Source: Mikania micrantha (Eukaryota > Streptophyta > Magnoliopsida > Asterales > Asteraceae). Taken from it: 64,000 nt of DNA. Position numbers and translations under genes: made by a program. Below, in pieces: positions 22,801-36,200 of this stretch (position 1 is the first letter of the stretch; every line of letters starts with the position of its first letter). Below the pieces are notes generated by a model. It made no database searches and was not told the origin of the DNA. It saw only the letters and a list, made by a program, of their open reading frames with translations. The stretch spans positions 53,412,067 to 53,476,066 of the forward strand of contig CM018698.1 in the NCBI GenBank assembly GCA_009363875.1. The letters are read 5' to 3'.

Positions 22801-24011
22801 ATAAGAGTTTGCAACATATCTTTGATCAGAAGGAGCTTAATATGAGACAGCGACGATGGGTTGAGTTGTTGAACGACTACGAATGCGCGATCAAGTATCA
22901 TCCGGGAAAAGCTAATGTGGTAGCCGATGCTTTAAGCAGAAAATATACTTCAACAAGACGGGTTCGCGCACTTATGATGACGATACATATTGACTTACCT
23001 GACAAGGTACGCTGTGCTCAGCTCGAGGCTTTGAAAAAGGAAAACTTGGTACAGGAATCTTTACGAGGAATGGAAGAACAATTGGATGTTAAGCCTGATG
23101 GAATTCGTTATTTCATTAATCGACTTTGGATACCTTTGTATGGTGGTTTAAGGGAACTCGTGATGGATGAAGCACACAAGTCCAGGTATTCAGTCCATCC
23201 GGGATCAGACAAGATGTATCATGACTTGAAGGCACTGTATTGGTGGCCTCACATGAAAGCTGACATTGCTAAGTACGTTAGCAAATGTTTGACTTGTTCG
23301 AAAGTCAAAGCTGAATACCAGAAGCCATCTGGTTTACTGCAACAACCAGAGATTCCGATGTGGAAATGGGAACATATTTCGATGGACTTCATTACTAAGT
23401 TACCCCGTACACCGAATGGTTGTGATACGATATGGGTAATTGTCGATCGATTAACGAAATCTGCACATTTCTTAGCAATCAAGGAAACTGACAAGATGGA
23501 GAAACTGACTCGTATTTACATCAAGGAAGTAGTAGCACGACATGGCGTGCCAATTTCTATCATATCAGATCGAGATGCTCGATTCACTTCAAATTTTTGG
23601 AAGTCACTCCATAAGTCATTGGGAACTCGTTTGGATATGAGTACCGCCTATCATCCACAGACCGACGGTCAGAGTGAACGTACGATTCAAACGCTCGAGG
23701 ATATGTTACGAGCTTGTGTAATTGACTTTGGTGATAGCTGGGAAAATCACTTACCGTTAGTGGAATTTTCTTCCAACAACAGTTATCATACAAGCATTCA
23801 GGCAGCACCGTTTGAAGCTTTGTATGGTCGTAAATGTCGTTCACCAGTTTGCTGGGCTGAAATTGGTGACAGTCAAATAACAGGTCCTGAACTAGTGCAC
23901 GAGACGACTGAGCAGATAGTACAAATCCGGAACCGTATGGCAGCCGCCCGGGATCGACAAAAGAGTTACGCTGACAAACGTCGTAAGCCGTTGGAATTTC
24001 AAGTAGGAGAC
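19899..24011 (+). pseudogene. Gypsy A gag-pol, 5' part, with two nonsense codons, cut by Gypsy B
   Basis: Gag starts at ATG 19899 (MAGENVQMTVAEL). Domains in order are retrotransposon gag (WIEKAKSVFEMCN ... ALTWWNSNVQTLG), two zinc knuckles (CQRCGKVGHVAKDC and CFECGKMGHFKKDC), a Gly/Asn simple repeat (about 20990-21055), aspartic protease (LFDTGADRSFVSS), reverse transcriptase (WGAPVLFVKKKDGTFRMCID, VIVFIDDILIYS), RNase H (VVYCDASAQSLG, ADALSR) and integrase (HPGSDKMYHDL, CLTCSK, SDRDARF, QSERTIQTLEDM). In-frame stops are TGA at 21729-21731 (APY then stop) and TAG at 21786-21788, both just before the reverse transcriptase. At 24011 the frame enters Gypsy B after LEFQVGD and resumes at 37661 with RVLLKVSPWKG. 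Confidence 0.93.
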
Positions 24012-27000
24012 TGTCACACCCCGGGCCGGCGGGGTTGGATCGGAGTCCCCGTCGGGCGGAAGGTTCCCGGGGCGCGATATCGGGTGTGATAATCGGGTTG
24101 ATCAGATTGTTTACATAGCATCAATGTTAAGAATAACTAAAGCACAATAAAGCATTTAACTAGGATTACAAAGTTAAATTACAATGTCAATGTTCGATAA
24201 TTTAACTTGGTAAACCTAACAAAAGAATCAATGTATTCTATCTTGTAATCTGTACAAGACATCCAAGAATGATTCGTGTAATTAACAAAATATGTGCTTC
24301 CCAAAATCACTAGGTCCTCTATTTAGGCCGCCTAGCATGCAATCCAAAAGCTTAAGTTAAACCTGTGCATCACCTGAGAAAGCATGTAAGAAAACAAAGT
24401 CAACACAATGGTTGGTGAGTTCATGTAATTTGTAAGTTTAAATAGTTTTAGCAAAACTCCTTTAGGTAAAACCTTAACCTTATTAACTCCACATGTAATA
24501 TCCAAATCGGTATGCTTATATATAGGGAATCACGAAAGGGTCAAGCCCAGACGCTATCCCACCACATACTAATATGCATATGACACTGTTATTAATAATA
24601 ATTAAGCCTTTTACCTACCCATCCGTATAGATTCCCCGTCATAGTTTTAACACCTGTGTCTGTAAGTTTCCCCAATCACCAATAGTATACGTGAGTTTAG
24701 TCTGATAGTTACCGGTAAGGATAACCGGATGCCCGAAGGAATCCATTAGCAATCCAAACCAGCCCCAGGTATGATTAGCAACTCAGGGGGAGATAGAGAA
24801 TTTCCAGGTCGACACAAAGTCAACTAAGGATCACAATATCGTCCTAGTTACTGATAACCCAGGTAAATAGATGTGGGAAACACTGCATGGCAAGCACTGA
24901 GAGGCCATCAGTCCATTTCCTCTATAAGACTGTGAAGAACACATGAAGGCAAGCACTGAGAGACCAACTATTGTTCTTCAAGTCCCGGCTAGGAAGAACA
25001 CCTGAAGGCAAGCACTGAGAGACCAACTATTGTTCTTCCATAGCCTATAGTTTTAGCATACAAAGAGTCCAGCATTTACGTAACTTGTGCACAAGAACTA
25101 GCTTTACAACCGGTAAGGCAAGCACTGAGAGGCCAAACCGTTGTTTGAGCATGGCAATCACATAGCATTCAAGAGCTTATAGTATCCATAGATTTAAGTA
25201 TCCAACGTATAAGTATGTATGTATGCATGTAGTGTCCCCGTAGCCTAATAGTATCCTTAGCATTTAGAGTTTACATTAGTCTTTAGCATTTACAACCCAT
25301 AGCATTAACCCGTAGTATTAGCATTTAGTTTAACCCTTAACATTAGTAGTAGCATAACTCATAGTATTAGCTTGAACAAGATTTCATAGAATTAGCATCC
25401 ACAATAGTATCATCAATTAGTAAATACCTTTAGCACTTGGTATTATCACATAGCTTTAGTATTAGCAAGTAACTTATGCCTTTAGCACTTGGCATAACCC
25501 AATAGCATTTAATTTGAATAGAGTATTATGCCTTTAGCACTTGGCATAATCAAATAGCATTTAGTTTAAATAGAGTCTTATGCCCTTAGCACTTGGCATA
25601 ATCAAATAGCATTTAGTTTGAATAGAGTATTATGCCTTTAGCACTTGGCATAATCAAATAGCATTTAGTTTAAGTAGAGTCTTATGCCTTTAGCACTTGG
25701 CATAATCAATAGTATAAAAGCATTTTGTTAAATTTAAAACGTTTGTTTTAAAATGAATAACATGCTTCTCAGTCCCGAGTTAAAAACCAAAATAGTTTGA
25801 AAAGGGACAATGAACTCACCTTGTAGTTGTAGTAGTTGACTTAGTCTCAAACAAGAATGCACGCGCTCTTTGTTGTAGTTGATATTGTTTTCACAATCCT
25901 GTATTGATTTCACGTTGTTTACAACTTGTAAGTATAAGTTTATGAATGGTTTGTGTATGTGTAGGTGTTAGCCATGATTTTGGCTAACACTCGTAAGGCT
26001 CGGTCATGATTCGGCCTTGGTTCACTTGTTATGACTCATTCTAGTACTTAGATCAATTTAAATTGAGCTTAGTATTTTGTTGTAGTGATTCTTTCAAACT
26101 TAATCTTTTTCACCTCTCTTTGTCTTTAATTCATTCTTGACATACTAAAATCATATAACAATAAGTTAATTAATTGTATGTTTAAACTTGAAGTTATATT
26201 GTGAACCTTATAGGTATCCTTTATAAATCTTGAAATAGACCTTCTTAATTGTTAAGTTATGAGACAACATTCTTTATAACACGTATTGTTGTAAAGTTGT
26301 GTAGTTCATTAAGTGAAATCTATCACCCATGTAACAAAACACCCAATTCCCATGTGTGTAATCCATGTCATGTTATTTATGTGTTTGTATGAAATCTAAG
26401 TCAAGTAGTTCATTCCAAGTGTCATGACCGAATGCTTTATGGGCCCGATGACTGGGCCGGATTGATGGAACATGGACCGATTTAGTTGCTTGGGCTAAGT
26501 GGTTAAGGTGGGCCGAAATCAAATGGCACTGGGCCGAACTGCTCCTGGCCCAAAACAGATTAATTGGGGCGCATGGTTGGGCCAATATCTCAGATCGAAT
26601 GGGGTGTTGGGCCTGGATAGTGGGCCTTGGGCCACTGTTGAGTAAAACAGTTTCTTTGGATCAAACAAAGTCGTTGTACTGGTTGTTACTGAATCAAGAT
26701 GATGTTGGGCCTGAACTTTGGGCTAACATGTGCTATTGGGCCAACGAACTGGGCCACTTTGGGCTACTAATCAACAAGATTGTCTCAAGGTTAGATCGAG
26801 TGAAGACATCAGGAGCCATGACTTGGTGGTCGAATGAGAGCTGGTCCATTGGTGGAACACCTAATCGAATGGCTCGCCACATGGCCTTTGGCCGAATGTG
26901 GCTTAGCCTAGGGCGAATGGGACCAGTCGAATGGGTAGGGGCGAATGAGGGTGATTCCAGCGAATGAGAGTAGTGGTCGAAAGGTAGAGGGTTGGTCGAA

Positions 27001-28420
27001 TGGCAGTCCTGGTCGAATGAAAACATCACCGTTCGAATGATACTGTGGTCGAATGAGCCTGACTGGCGAATGAAGCTTCCTTCGAATGGCTATCCAACGA
27101 ATGAGAGGCTTTGTCGACTGAAGGTGAGGTGGGCGAATGGGGAGGTAGGCTCGAATGGCTGGGTTGCCATTCGCCGAATGAGGGTTTGCAGACTCATTCG
27201 ACTACCTGGGTGGTTCCTTCGGCCAAGGTGCGGCGGCGCCCATCACTACCCTCTTCTCAAGGTTTTATGGTGTGTTTGAAGTGGTGTAGGTTAGTGTTTG
27301 CCCAGCTGGTCATAAGGTTCGAGGGTGATGAGTGTAACCGGTTGTCCAAGTGTTGTTCGAACTAGGGAAGAAAACCCTAGTTTTCGTGTAACAAACAACT
27401 TCATACCTCGAATTTAGGTGGGTTTCTTTCCAGATTGGTTGTACTTTCGTGTAGAGGAGGTCGAGATCTTCGTTTGGGTTCAAGAATGGCTTGATTTCGT
27501 TGAGTTTTGAGCAAGTTATGAGCTTTGGAAGCTCAAAAATGGTGGTAGAAGCTTGAATCCGGAAATTTAGGGTTTGGGAGGTGGAAGAAAGAGGTGAAGT
27601 GAATAAAAAGAGTTCTTTTGGGGTTTATATACTCCGCGTGTGTTCGGGTTTGTTTTTGTAGCTCGGTTCGTATTTTCGTTACGGTTCCGGAAAGTACGCG
27701 CGCGTTCTTCGTAATTAATAAAAGAATTATTTAAGGATGACAAAATTATAAATATTATTAGAAATTTTATTAAATTTTGTTGCGTACAATTAAAATATCG
27801 AGTTATAATATTTTACGCGTTTATTAAACATGTTCGCGATTTTCTTAAAATAGTTTAATTTAATTTGTTTAATGATGAGTTTCAAAATTGTAAAATAAGA
27901 ATTATCTTATTTCTTTGAATTTATGATCGTTCGTATCTTTTATCGTTTTCGTTTTCGTTTCGTCAGAACGCGTCACCATCGCGCGTATTCGTTCGAATCG
28001 TCATTCGAACGAACACGACGATGGTTTTGCTTTCCGACTTTTGTTTTCTACTTTTCAGTTATTATTTCAGAACGTTAAACTATCAGAATCATTCGTACAG
28101 ATCGTCACCTATGCGAATAACTCATCGGTTTAGCATTCCGTAACAACAACCGTTATCGTTTCGTTTTGTTTAACCTCGCATACGTTTACACATTATAGCA
28201 CATCAATAATCATTAGTATCACTGTTCCAGGTTGTCTGATGTGTTTCTGACTGTTAAACTGTAAAGTTTAATCAGATTTCAGAAACAGTAGTATAATAGT
28301 TTACTGTATAGCATTTCATAGTTGACAGTACATCAATAGTTTGCATAGTTTGTACCTGAGTTACTGTGCCGTTACTGTTCCGTTCACTGTTCCGGCGACG
28401 GTTCCGACACAGTTGTTACA
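24012..28420 (-). repeat. 3' LTR of Gypsy B (4409 bp)
   Basis: It matches 33273-37660 almost base for base apart from a 21-base segment (about 25116-25136) missing from the other copy. It holds four copies of GGCAAGCACTGAGAG (near 24890, 24950, 25007 and 25117), a 52-base tandem array (25475-25734), about twenty CGAATG words (26596-27180), clustered TGGGCC words (26440-26760) and a minus-strand TATA box at 27622-27633. The ORFs in it are not protein-like. Confidence 0.95.
25475..25734 (-). repeat. 52-bp tandem repeat array in the Gypsy B LTR
   Basis: TATGCC(T/C)TTAGCACTTGG starts at 25475, 25527, 25579, 25631 and 25683, an exact 52-base period. A degenerate unit lies before the array, around 25425. 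The partner LTR has the same array 9240 bases further right (34715-34974). Confidence 0.92.
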
Positions 28421-28454
28421 GTCTCCCCTTGTTAGAGGAATTTCGTCCCGAAAT
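28421..28454 (-). promoter_or_regulatory. Polypurine tract and pre-PPT palindrome of Gypsy B
   Basis: On the minus strand the palindrome AATTTCGGGACGAAATT is followed by CCTCTAAC and then the purine tract AAGGGGAGAC directly against the LTR. It mirrors the arrangement in Gypsy A and C. Confidence 0.8.
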
Positions 28455-31400
28455 TTAAGCATTGTTCTCGGGTACGGCTTCCTCTGCGAACAGTTGGGGA
28501 TATTTGTTTCTCATGTATCTTCGCGTTCCCAAGTAAACTCGGGTCCGCGCCTTGAGTTCCAACGCACTTTGACAATAGGAATACGACTTCGCCTTAGTTG
28601 TTTAACCTTGCGATCCATGATTTCCAATGGTTCCTCTACGAAACGTAAGTGTTCATCCAATTGAATTTCTTCAATCGGTATGATAAGAGTTTCATCAGCA
28701 AGACATTTCTTCAAGTTTGAGACGTGAAACACGTCATGTACACCACTAAGTTCATCCGGTAAGCTCAATCTGTATGCTACAGGACCAATACGTTCAATGA
28801 TTTCGAACGGTCCCACATATCGTGGTGTTAGTTTGCCTTTCTTTGCGAATCGAACTACGCCCTTCCATGGGGAAACCTTCAACATGACACGGTCTCCCAC
28901 TTGGAATTCCAACGGCTTACGCCGTTTGTCGGCATAGCTCTTTTGTCTACTTCGTGTTGCTTGTAGTCTTTGTTGTATCTGAGCAATCTTGTCTGTAGTT
29001 TCTTGTATCAGTTCTGGCCCTGTGATTCGATTATCTCCCACTTCGGACCAACAGATCGGTGATCGACACTTTCGGCCATAAAGAGCCTCAAATGGGGCAC
29101 AACCGATGCTGCTGTGATAACTGTTGTTGTAGGAGAATTCGATTAGAGGCAAGTGAGAGTCCCAATTACCACCGAAGTCTAGAACACAAGTTCTCAACAT
29201 ATCCTCCAGGGTCTGAATAGTACGCTCGCTTTGACCATCCGTTTGTGGATGATAAGCTGTACTCAAGTTCAATCGCGTCCCCAGAGATTTCTGCAATGAT
29301 TGCCAGAACCTTGATGTAAATCTGCTATCACGATCTGAGATGATAGACAATGGCACACCGTGGCGTACCACTATCTCGTCGATGTAAAGCTTCGCTAGTT
29401 TGTCCATCGTATACGTTTCTCGCATTGGCAAGAAATGAGCAGACTTAGTCAATCGGTCAACGATAACCCAAATGGTATCATGTCCACTGGAAGTGCGGGG
29501 TAGCTTGGTAACAAAGTCCATAGCTATTTGTTCCCACTTCCATAGTGGAATTTCGGGCTGTTCCAGTAAACCAGAAGGTTTTTGGTGTTCTGCCTTCACC
29601 TTAGCACACGTAAGGCATCGACCAACATACTCAGCTATGTCTTTCTTCATGCCCGGCCACCAATAAAATGCACGTAAGTCTTGATACATTTTATCAGCAC
29701 CAGGATGCACAGAGTACTTGGTCTTGTGCGCTTCATCAAAAATAAGCTTCGTTAACTCGTATACTGCAGGAATCCATACACGATCCTTGAAGTAAACAAG
29801 TCCATCAGATTTCGTTTCCAAATGTTTCTCCGCTCCACAATCGAGTTCTTTCTTCAGGTTTTCACGTTCAACAACCTCTTGTTGTGCTTGCATAATTTTG
29901 TCGTGTAAGCTTGTCTGCACAGTCATTCCCATTGCTCTAACGCGCAGGGGTTTGACTCGTTCCTTCCGGCTCAAGGCATCAGCAACAACATTTGCCTTGC
30001 CCGGATGGTACTTGATTACACAGTCATAGTCATTCAGAAGCTCAACCCAACGTCGCTGTCGCATGTTGAGTTCCTTCTGATCAAATATATGTTGCAGACT
30101 TTTGTGATCAGTAAATATGGTACACTTGGTGCCATAGAGATAATGTCTCCAGATCTTTAAGGCAAATATCACAGCTCCCAGTTCCAGATCATGAGTAGTG
30201 TAGTTCTTCTCATGAACTTTCAGTTGTCTCGAAGCATAAGCAATGACTTTGTCTCTCTGCATAAGTACACAACCAAGTCCCTAATTAGAGGCATCGCAGT
30301 ATACTACAAAGTCATCACAACCATCTGGGAGAGATAAGATCGGAGCATCGCATAACTTCTGCTTCAAGGTCTGAAAGGCTTCTTCCTGCTTTTGCTCCTA
30401 AACAAACGGCTCGCTCTTCTGTGTTAACTTTGTGAGTGGCAGAGTTATCTTAGAAAAATTCGAAATGAATCTTCTGTAATAGCCTGCTAAGCCTAGAAAA
30501 GAACGTATCTCCGTCGGTGTCTTCGGAGTGTCCCAATCTTTTATCGCCTCAATCTTGGCAGGATCAACATGTATTCCTTCGCTGTTAACAACATGACCTA
30601 GGAATTGAACCTCTTTTAACCAAAACTCACACTTAGAGAATTTGGCATAGAGCTTCTCTTCCTTTAACAGCTCCAAGATCGTTCTAAGATGTTGCTCATG
30701 CTCTTCCTTGCTCTTAGAATAGATCAATATGTCATCAATGAACACAATAACAAATTGATCTAAGTATGGCTTACACACACGGTTCATGAGATCCATGAAA
30801 ACCGCAGGTGCATTCGTCAAACCGAAAGGCATCACCATGAACTCGTAATGCCCGTATCTGGTACGAAACGCCGTCTTTGGTATGTCTTCGTCTTGCACTC
30901 TAAGTTGATGGTACCCGAAACGTAGATCGATCTTCGAAAAGAACTGAGCTCCTTGCAATTGATCAAACAAATCATCAATCCTCGGTAATGGATACCGATT
31001 CTTGATGGTTAGTTTGTTTAGTTCCCTGTAGTCTATGCACATTCGAAAAGATCCATCCTTCTTTTTCACGAACAAAACCGGGGCTCCCCAAGGCGAGTAG
31101 CTCGGTCGAATGAAACCTTTATCCAGTAGCTCCTGCAATTGGTTAGATAATTCCTGCATCTCCGAAGGTGCTAATCTATAAGGAGATTTAGCAACAGGTG
31201 TTGCTCCAGGAATCAGATCGATACGAAACTCTACCGGTCGCACAGGTGGCAAACCAGGCAGATCTTCAGGAAATACTTCAGGGTATTCCTTTACTATCGG
31301 CACGTCTTGAATAGTCTTCTTGTCTTTTTGTTTCTCCACCACATGAGCCAAGAAAGCTACACATTTCTTTTGTAGACACTTACGCGCTTTTATGCATGAT

Positions 31401-33103
31401 ATGATCTTTACGTTTCTCTTTGATTGATCTCCACGAACTTCCAATACACGATCGTCTGTTACTGGAATCCGAAGTAGCTTTTCAGAACAGATAACCTCAA
31501 CTCTGTTGAGTGATAGCCAATCCATCCCTACAATGATGTCGAAACTGCCCAACTCCATCGGCAACAAGTCGATGATAAATGTGTGATCTGTGAGTGTAAG
31601 TGGGCAGTTCCTAAGTATAGTGCTAACTGTAACCTGCTTTCCGTTCGCTACTTCGATAATGTATGGGGAATCTAAAGGTTCCTCAGTAAGATTAAGTTGG
31701 CTTGCAAAGTCAGATGAAATAAAACTCTGATCTGCACCAGTGTCAAATAAAATAGATGCATAAGAGTCATGTATAAGAAATGTACCAGTGACCACATTAG
31801 GGTCTTGGCGTGCAGCATTGGCTCCAATGACAAAAGCCCTTCCACGTGGTGCTTGGGCTCCCTGTTGTGCTCGTTTCGGACACTCTCTGGAGAAATGGCC
31901 TATTTCTCCACAGTTATAGCATCCTCTGTTGTTGTTGTTGTGATTGTCAGGTCTTGGTGGTGGAGGGAGTGCTACAGCAGCATTGTTAGCAGTACGAGTT
32001 GCCGGTACACGGCATTGCTGAGCACGGTGACCTAATCGGCCACAGTTGTTGCATTTACGGCATTGCGCCGTAGTAGGATGATGAAATCTGCATCGTGCAC
32101 ACTGAGGATGCGGTCCCACATAGTTCTTGGGTGCAACCTGAGCAGGTGCTGCAGTGACCTGTTGAAGAGGGGTGGCCATGACATAGTTCTTGACGACCTT
32201 TTGCTTTTTCTTCTGATGGTGCTCGGGCTTCTTTGAAGTGGATTCCTTTGCTTTTCCCGAGTCGTCTTTCAGGACTCCTGACTTCATCATTACCCCAGTA
32301 AGTTTGGCTGAGAGAGAGATGGCTGACTCTAGAGTGGCAGGATAGGCAGCCAGTACAATGCTTTGAATACAGGAGGGTAATCCTGCAACGTAGCGATCAA
32401 TCAGTTTCTCTAGTGTTGGTACCATTTCTGGCACCAGAGCTACCAACTCATGGTAGCGAGTGGTAAAGGTCATATGATCAGCTCCCTTCATCACATGGTT
32501 CGAGAGCTCAATCTCTAGTTGTTGAAGTTCATGCTTTGGGCAAAACTCATTCCTCAGTAAAAGTTTAAACTCCGCCCAGGGCATCGCCATCGCTTCGTCC
32601 CTTCCTTTTGCCCTGATCTGTGCGTTCCACCAAGTTAGAGCCCGTTTGCTGAAAGAACCTGCTGCATAACGGACCTTGTGGTGTTCAGGACAGCTGCTTA
32701 TGTCCAGGGTGTTCTCCATCTTTTCAAGCCATTGGATGAGTCCAACAGCTCCTTCAGCACCAGTGAAGCTTGGAGGTTTGCATCCTACAAAGGATTTGTA
32801 GGAGCAGTCTGAAGTGTGGCTAGTGTTTCCACTAGCTTCCCCTGTAGTGTGACCAGAGTTGTTGCCATGACTCTGAATCCGATTTATCATCTCTGGGATG
32901 ACATCCTTCAGCTGACTGGTCAGTTGAGTACTCAGTAGTGTTGCCAAAGCGACAGTAGTGGGATCAATGACTGGACCTGTGCTCGTGTTTGGAGGAGGAC
33001 TATGCGGAGGAGGAGGTGGCGGTGGCGGTGGTGAATCTGGTGGTGTAGGAGTAGATGAATGTGGTGCCGAGACTTGCGAAGACGGTTGTCTTCTCGGCGG
33101 CAT
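28455..33103 (-). pseudogene. Gypsy B gag-pol polyprotein with two nonsense codons and a 3' frameshift
   Basis: Gag starts at ATG 33103 (MPPRRQPSS); a second in-frame ATG lies nine bases upstream. A Pro-rich stretch precedes gag (WLEKMENTLDISS, ALTWWNAQIRAKG). Next are the zinc knuckles CNNCGRLGHRAQQC and CYNCGEIGHFSREC, protease LFDTGADQSFISS, reverse transcriptase with VIVFIDDILIYS, RNase H (FTDHKSLQH, ADALSR), integrase (HPGADKMYQDL, CLTCAK, SDRDSRF, QSERTIQTLEDM) and a chromodomain-like end (VRWNSRRGPEFTWERED). In-frame TAG codons lie at 30400-30398 (TGG to TAG type) and 30283-30281. A small frameshift near 28511 puts the last residues out of frame; the original stop seems to be TAA at 28457-28455. 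Otherwise the sequence is very well preserved. Confidence 0.94.
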
Positions 33104-33255
33104 TCTGATCATAACCAAAAGAATCTGGTTAGTGCAGTGATCGAATGCAGAAGACAAAATGCATACTTAAACCTTATGTTCTCTATATGAGGGTCCCTAA
33201 GTTATAGTCTAGGCCAAACCATTTAAGTAAATGACCTAATATTCTCTATAACCTT

Positions 33256-33269
33256 GAGCTCTGATACCA
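33256..33269 (-). other. Primer binding site (tRNA-iMet type) of Gypsy B
   Basis: On the minus strand TGGTATCAGAGCTC lies three bases inside the 5' LTR, whose inner end is at 33273. It fits initiator methionine tRNA. Confidence 0.93.
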
Positions 33270-33272
33270 ATC

Positions 33273-36200
33273 TGTCACACCCCGGGCCGGCGGGGTTGGA
33301 TCGGAGTCCCCGTCGGGCGGAAGGTTCCCGGGGCGCGATATCGGGTGTGATAATCGGGTTGATCAGATTGTTTACACAGCATCAATGTTAAGAATAACTA
33401 AAGCACAATAAAGCATTTAACTAGGATTACAAAGTTAAATTACAATGTCAATGTTTGATAATTTAACTTGGTAAACCTAACAAAAGAATCAATGTATTCT
33501 ATCTTGTAATCTGTACAAGACATCCAAGAATGATTCGTGTGATTAACAAAATATGTGCTTCCCAAAATCACTAGGTCCTCTATTTAGGCCGCCTAGCATG
33601 CAATCCAAAAGCTTAAGTTAAACATGTGCATCACCTGAGAAAGCATGTAAGAAAACAAAGTCAACACAATGGTTGGTGAGTTCATGTAATTTGTAAGTTT
33701 AAATAGTTTTAGCAAAACTCCTTTAGGTAAAACCTTAACCTTATTAACTCCACATGTAATATCCAAATCGGTATGCTTATATATAGGGAATCACGAAAGG
33801 GTCAAGCCCAGACGCTATCCCACCACATACTAATATGCATATGACACTGTTATTAATAATAATTAAGCCTTTTACCTACCCATCCGTATAGATTCCCCGT
33901 CATAGTTTAAACACCTGTGTCTGTAAGTTTCCCCAATCACCAATAGTATACGTGAGTTTAGTCTGATAGTTACCGGTAAGGATAACCGGATGCCCGAAGG
34001 AATCCATTAGCAATCCAAACCAGCCCCAGGTATGATTAGCAACTCAGGGGGAGATAGAGAATTTCCAGGTCGACACAAAGTCAACTAAGGATCACAATAT
34101 CGTCCTAGTTACTGATAACCCAGGTAAATAGATGTGGGAAACACTGCATGGCAAGCACTGAGAGGCCATCAGTCCATTTCCTCGATAAGACTGTGAAGAA
34201 CACATGAAGGCAAGCACTGAGAGACCAACTATTGTTCTTCAAGTCCCGGCTAGGAAGAACACCTGAAGGCAAGCACTGAGAGACCAACTATTGTTCTTCC
34301 ATAGCCTATAGTTTTAGCATACAAAGAGTCCAGCATTTACGTAACTTGTGCACAAGAACTAGCTTTACAACCGGTAACCGTTGTTTGAGCATGGCAATCA
34401 CATAGCATTCAAGAGCATATAGTATCCATAGATTTAAGTATCCAACGTATAAGTATGTATGTATGCATGTAGTGTCCCCGTAGCCTAATAGTATCCTTAG
34501 CATTTAGAGTTTACATTAGTCTTTAGCATTTACAACCCATAGCATTAACCCGTAGTATTAGCATTTAGTTTAACCCTTAACATTAGTACTAGCATAACTC
34601 ATAGTATTAGCTTGAACAAGATTTCATAGAATTAGCATCCACAAGAGTATCATCAATTAGTAAATACCTTTAGCACTTGGTATTATCACATAGCTTTAGT
34701 ATTAGCAAGTAACTTATGCCTTTAGCACTTGGCATAACCCAATAGCATTTAATTTGAATAGAGTATTATGCCTTTAGCACTTGGCATAATCAAATAGCAT
34801 TTAGTTTAAATAGAGTCTTATGCCCTTAGCACTTGGCATAATCAAATAGCATTTAGTTTGAATAGAGTATTATGCCTTTAGCACTTGGCATAATCAAATA
34901 GCATTTAGTTTAAGTAGAGTCTTATGCCTTTAGCACTTGGCATAATCAATAGTATAAAAGCATTTTGTTAAATTTAAAACGTTTGTTTTAAAATGAATAA
35001 CATGCTTCTCAGTCCCGAGTTAAAAACCAAAATAGTTTGAAAAGGGACAATGAACTCACCTTGTAGTTGTAGTAGTTGACTTAGTCTCAAACAAGAATGC
35101 ACGCGCTCTTTGTTGTAGTTGATATTGTTTTCACAATCCTGTATTGATTTCACGTTGTTTACAACTTGTAAGTATAAGTTTATGAATGGTTTGTGTATGT
35201 GTAGGTGTTAGCCATGATTTTGGCTAACACTCGTAAGGCTCGGTCATGATTCGGCCTTGGTTCACTTGTTATGACTCATTCTAGTACTTAGATCAATTTA
35301 AATTGAGCTTAGTATTTTGTTGTAGTGATTCTTTCAAACTTAATCTTTTTCACCTCTCTTTGTCTTTAATTCATTCTTGACATACTAAAATCATATAACA
35401 ATAAGTTAATTAATTGTATGTTTAAACTTGAAGTTATATTGTGAACCTTATAGGTATCCTTTATAAATCTTGAAATAGACCTTCTTAATTGTTAAGTTAT
35501 GAGACAACATTCTTTATAACACGTATTGTTGTAAAGTTGTGTAGTTCATTAAGTGAAATCTATCACCCATGTAACAAAACACCCAATTCCCATGTGTGTA
35601 ATCCATGTCATGTTATTTATGTGTTTGTATGAAATCTAAGTCAAGTAGTTCATTCCAAGTGTCATGACCGAATGCTTTATGGGCCCGATGACTGGGCCGG
35701 ATTGATGGAACATGGACCGATTTAGTTGCTTGGGCTAAGTGGTTAAGGTGGGCCGAAATCAAATGGCACTGGGCCGAACTGCTCCTGGCCCAAAACAGAT
35801 TAATTGGGGCGCATGGTTGGGCCAATATCTCAGATCGAATGGGGTGTTGGGCCTGGATAGTGGGCCTTGGGCCACTGTTGAGTAAAACAGTTTCTTTGGA
35901 TCAAACAAAGTCGTTGTACTGGTTGTTACTGAATCAAGATGATGTTGGGCCTGAACTTTGGGCTAACATGTGCTATTGGGCCAACGAACTGGGCCACTTT
36001 GGGCTACTAATCAACAAGATTGTCTCAAGGTTAGATCGAGTGAAGACATCAGGAGCCATGACTTGGTGGTCGAATGAGAGCTGGTCCATTGGTGGAACAC
36101 CTAATCGAATGGCTCGCCACATGGCCTTTGGCCGAATGTGGCTTAGCCTAGGGCGAATGGGACCAGTCGAATGGGTAGGGGCGAATGAGGGTGATTCCAG

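Noticed and set aside
25475..25734. Regularly spaced repeats resembling a CRISPR array
   Set aside because: The repeat unit includes the whole 52-base period with no variable spacers, and it lies in a plant LTR.
26599..27365. Overlapping ORFs (up to 122 codons) in both LTRs of Gypsy B, identical at 35839-36605
   Set aside because: They lie wholly inside LTR sequence made of CGAATG and TGGGCC words, are low in complexity, overlap on both strands and match no protein pattern I know.
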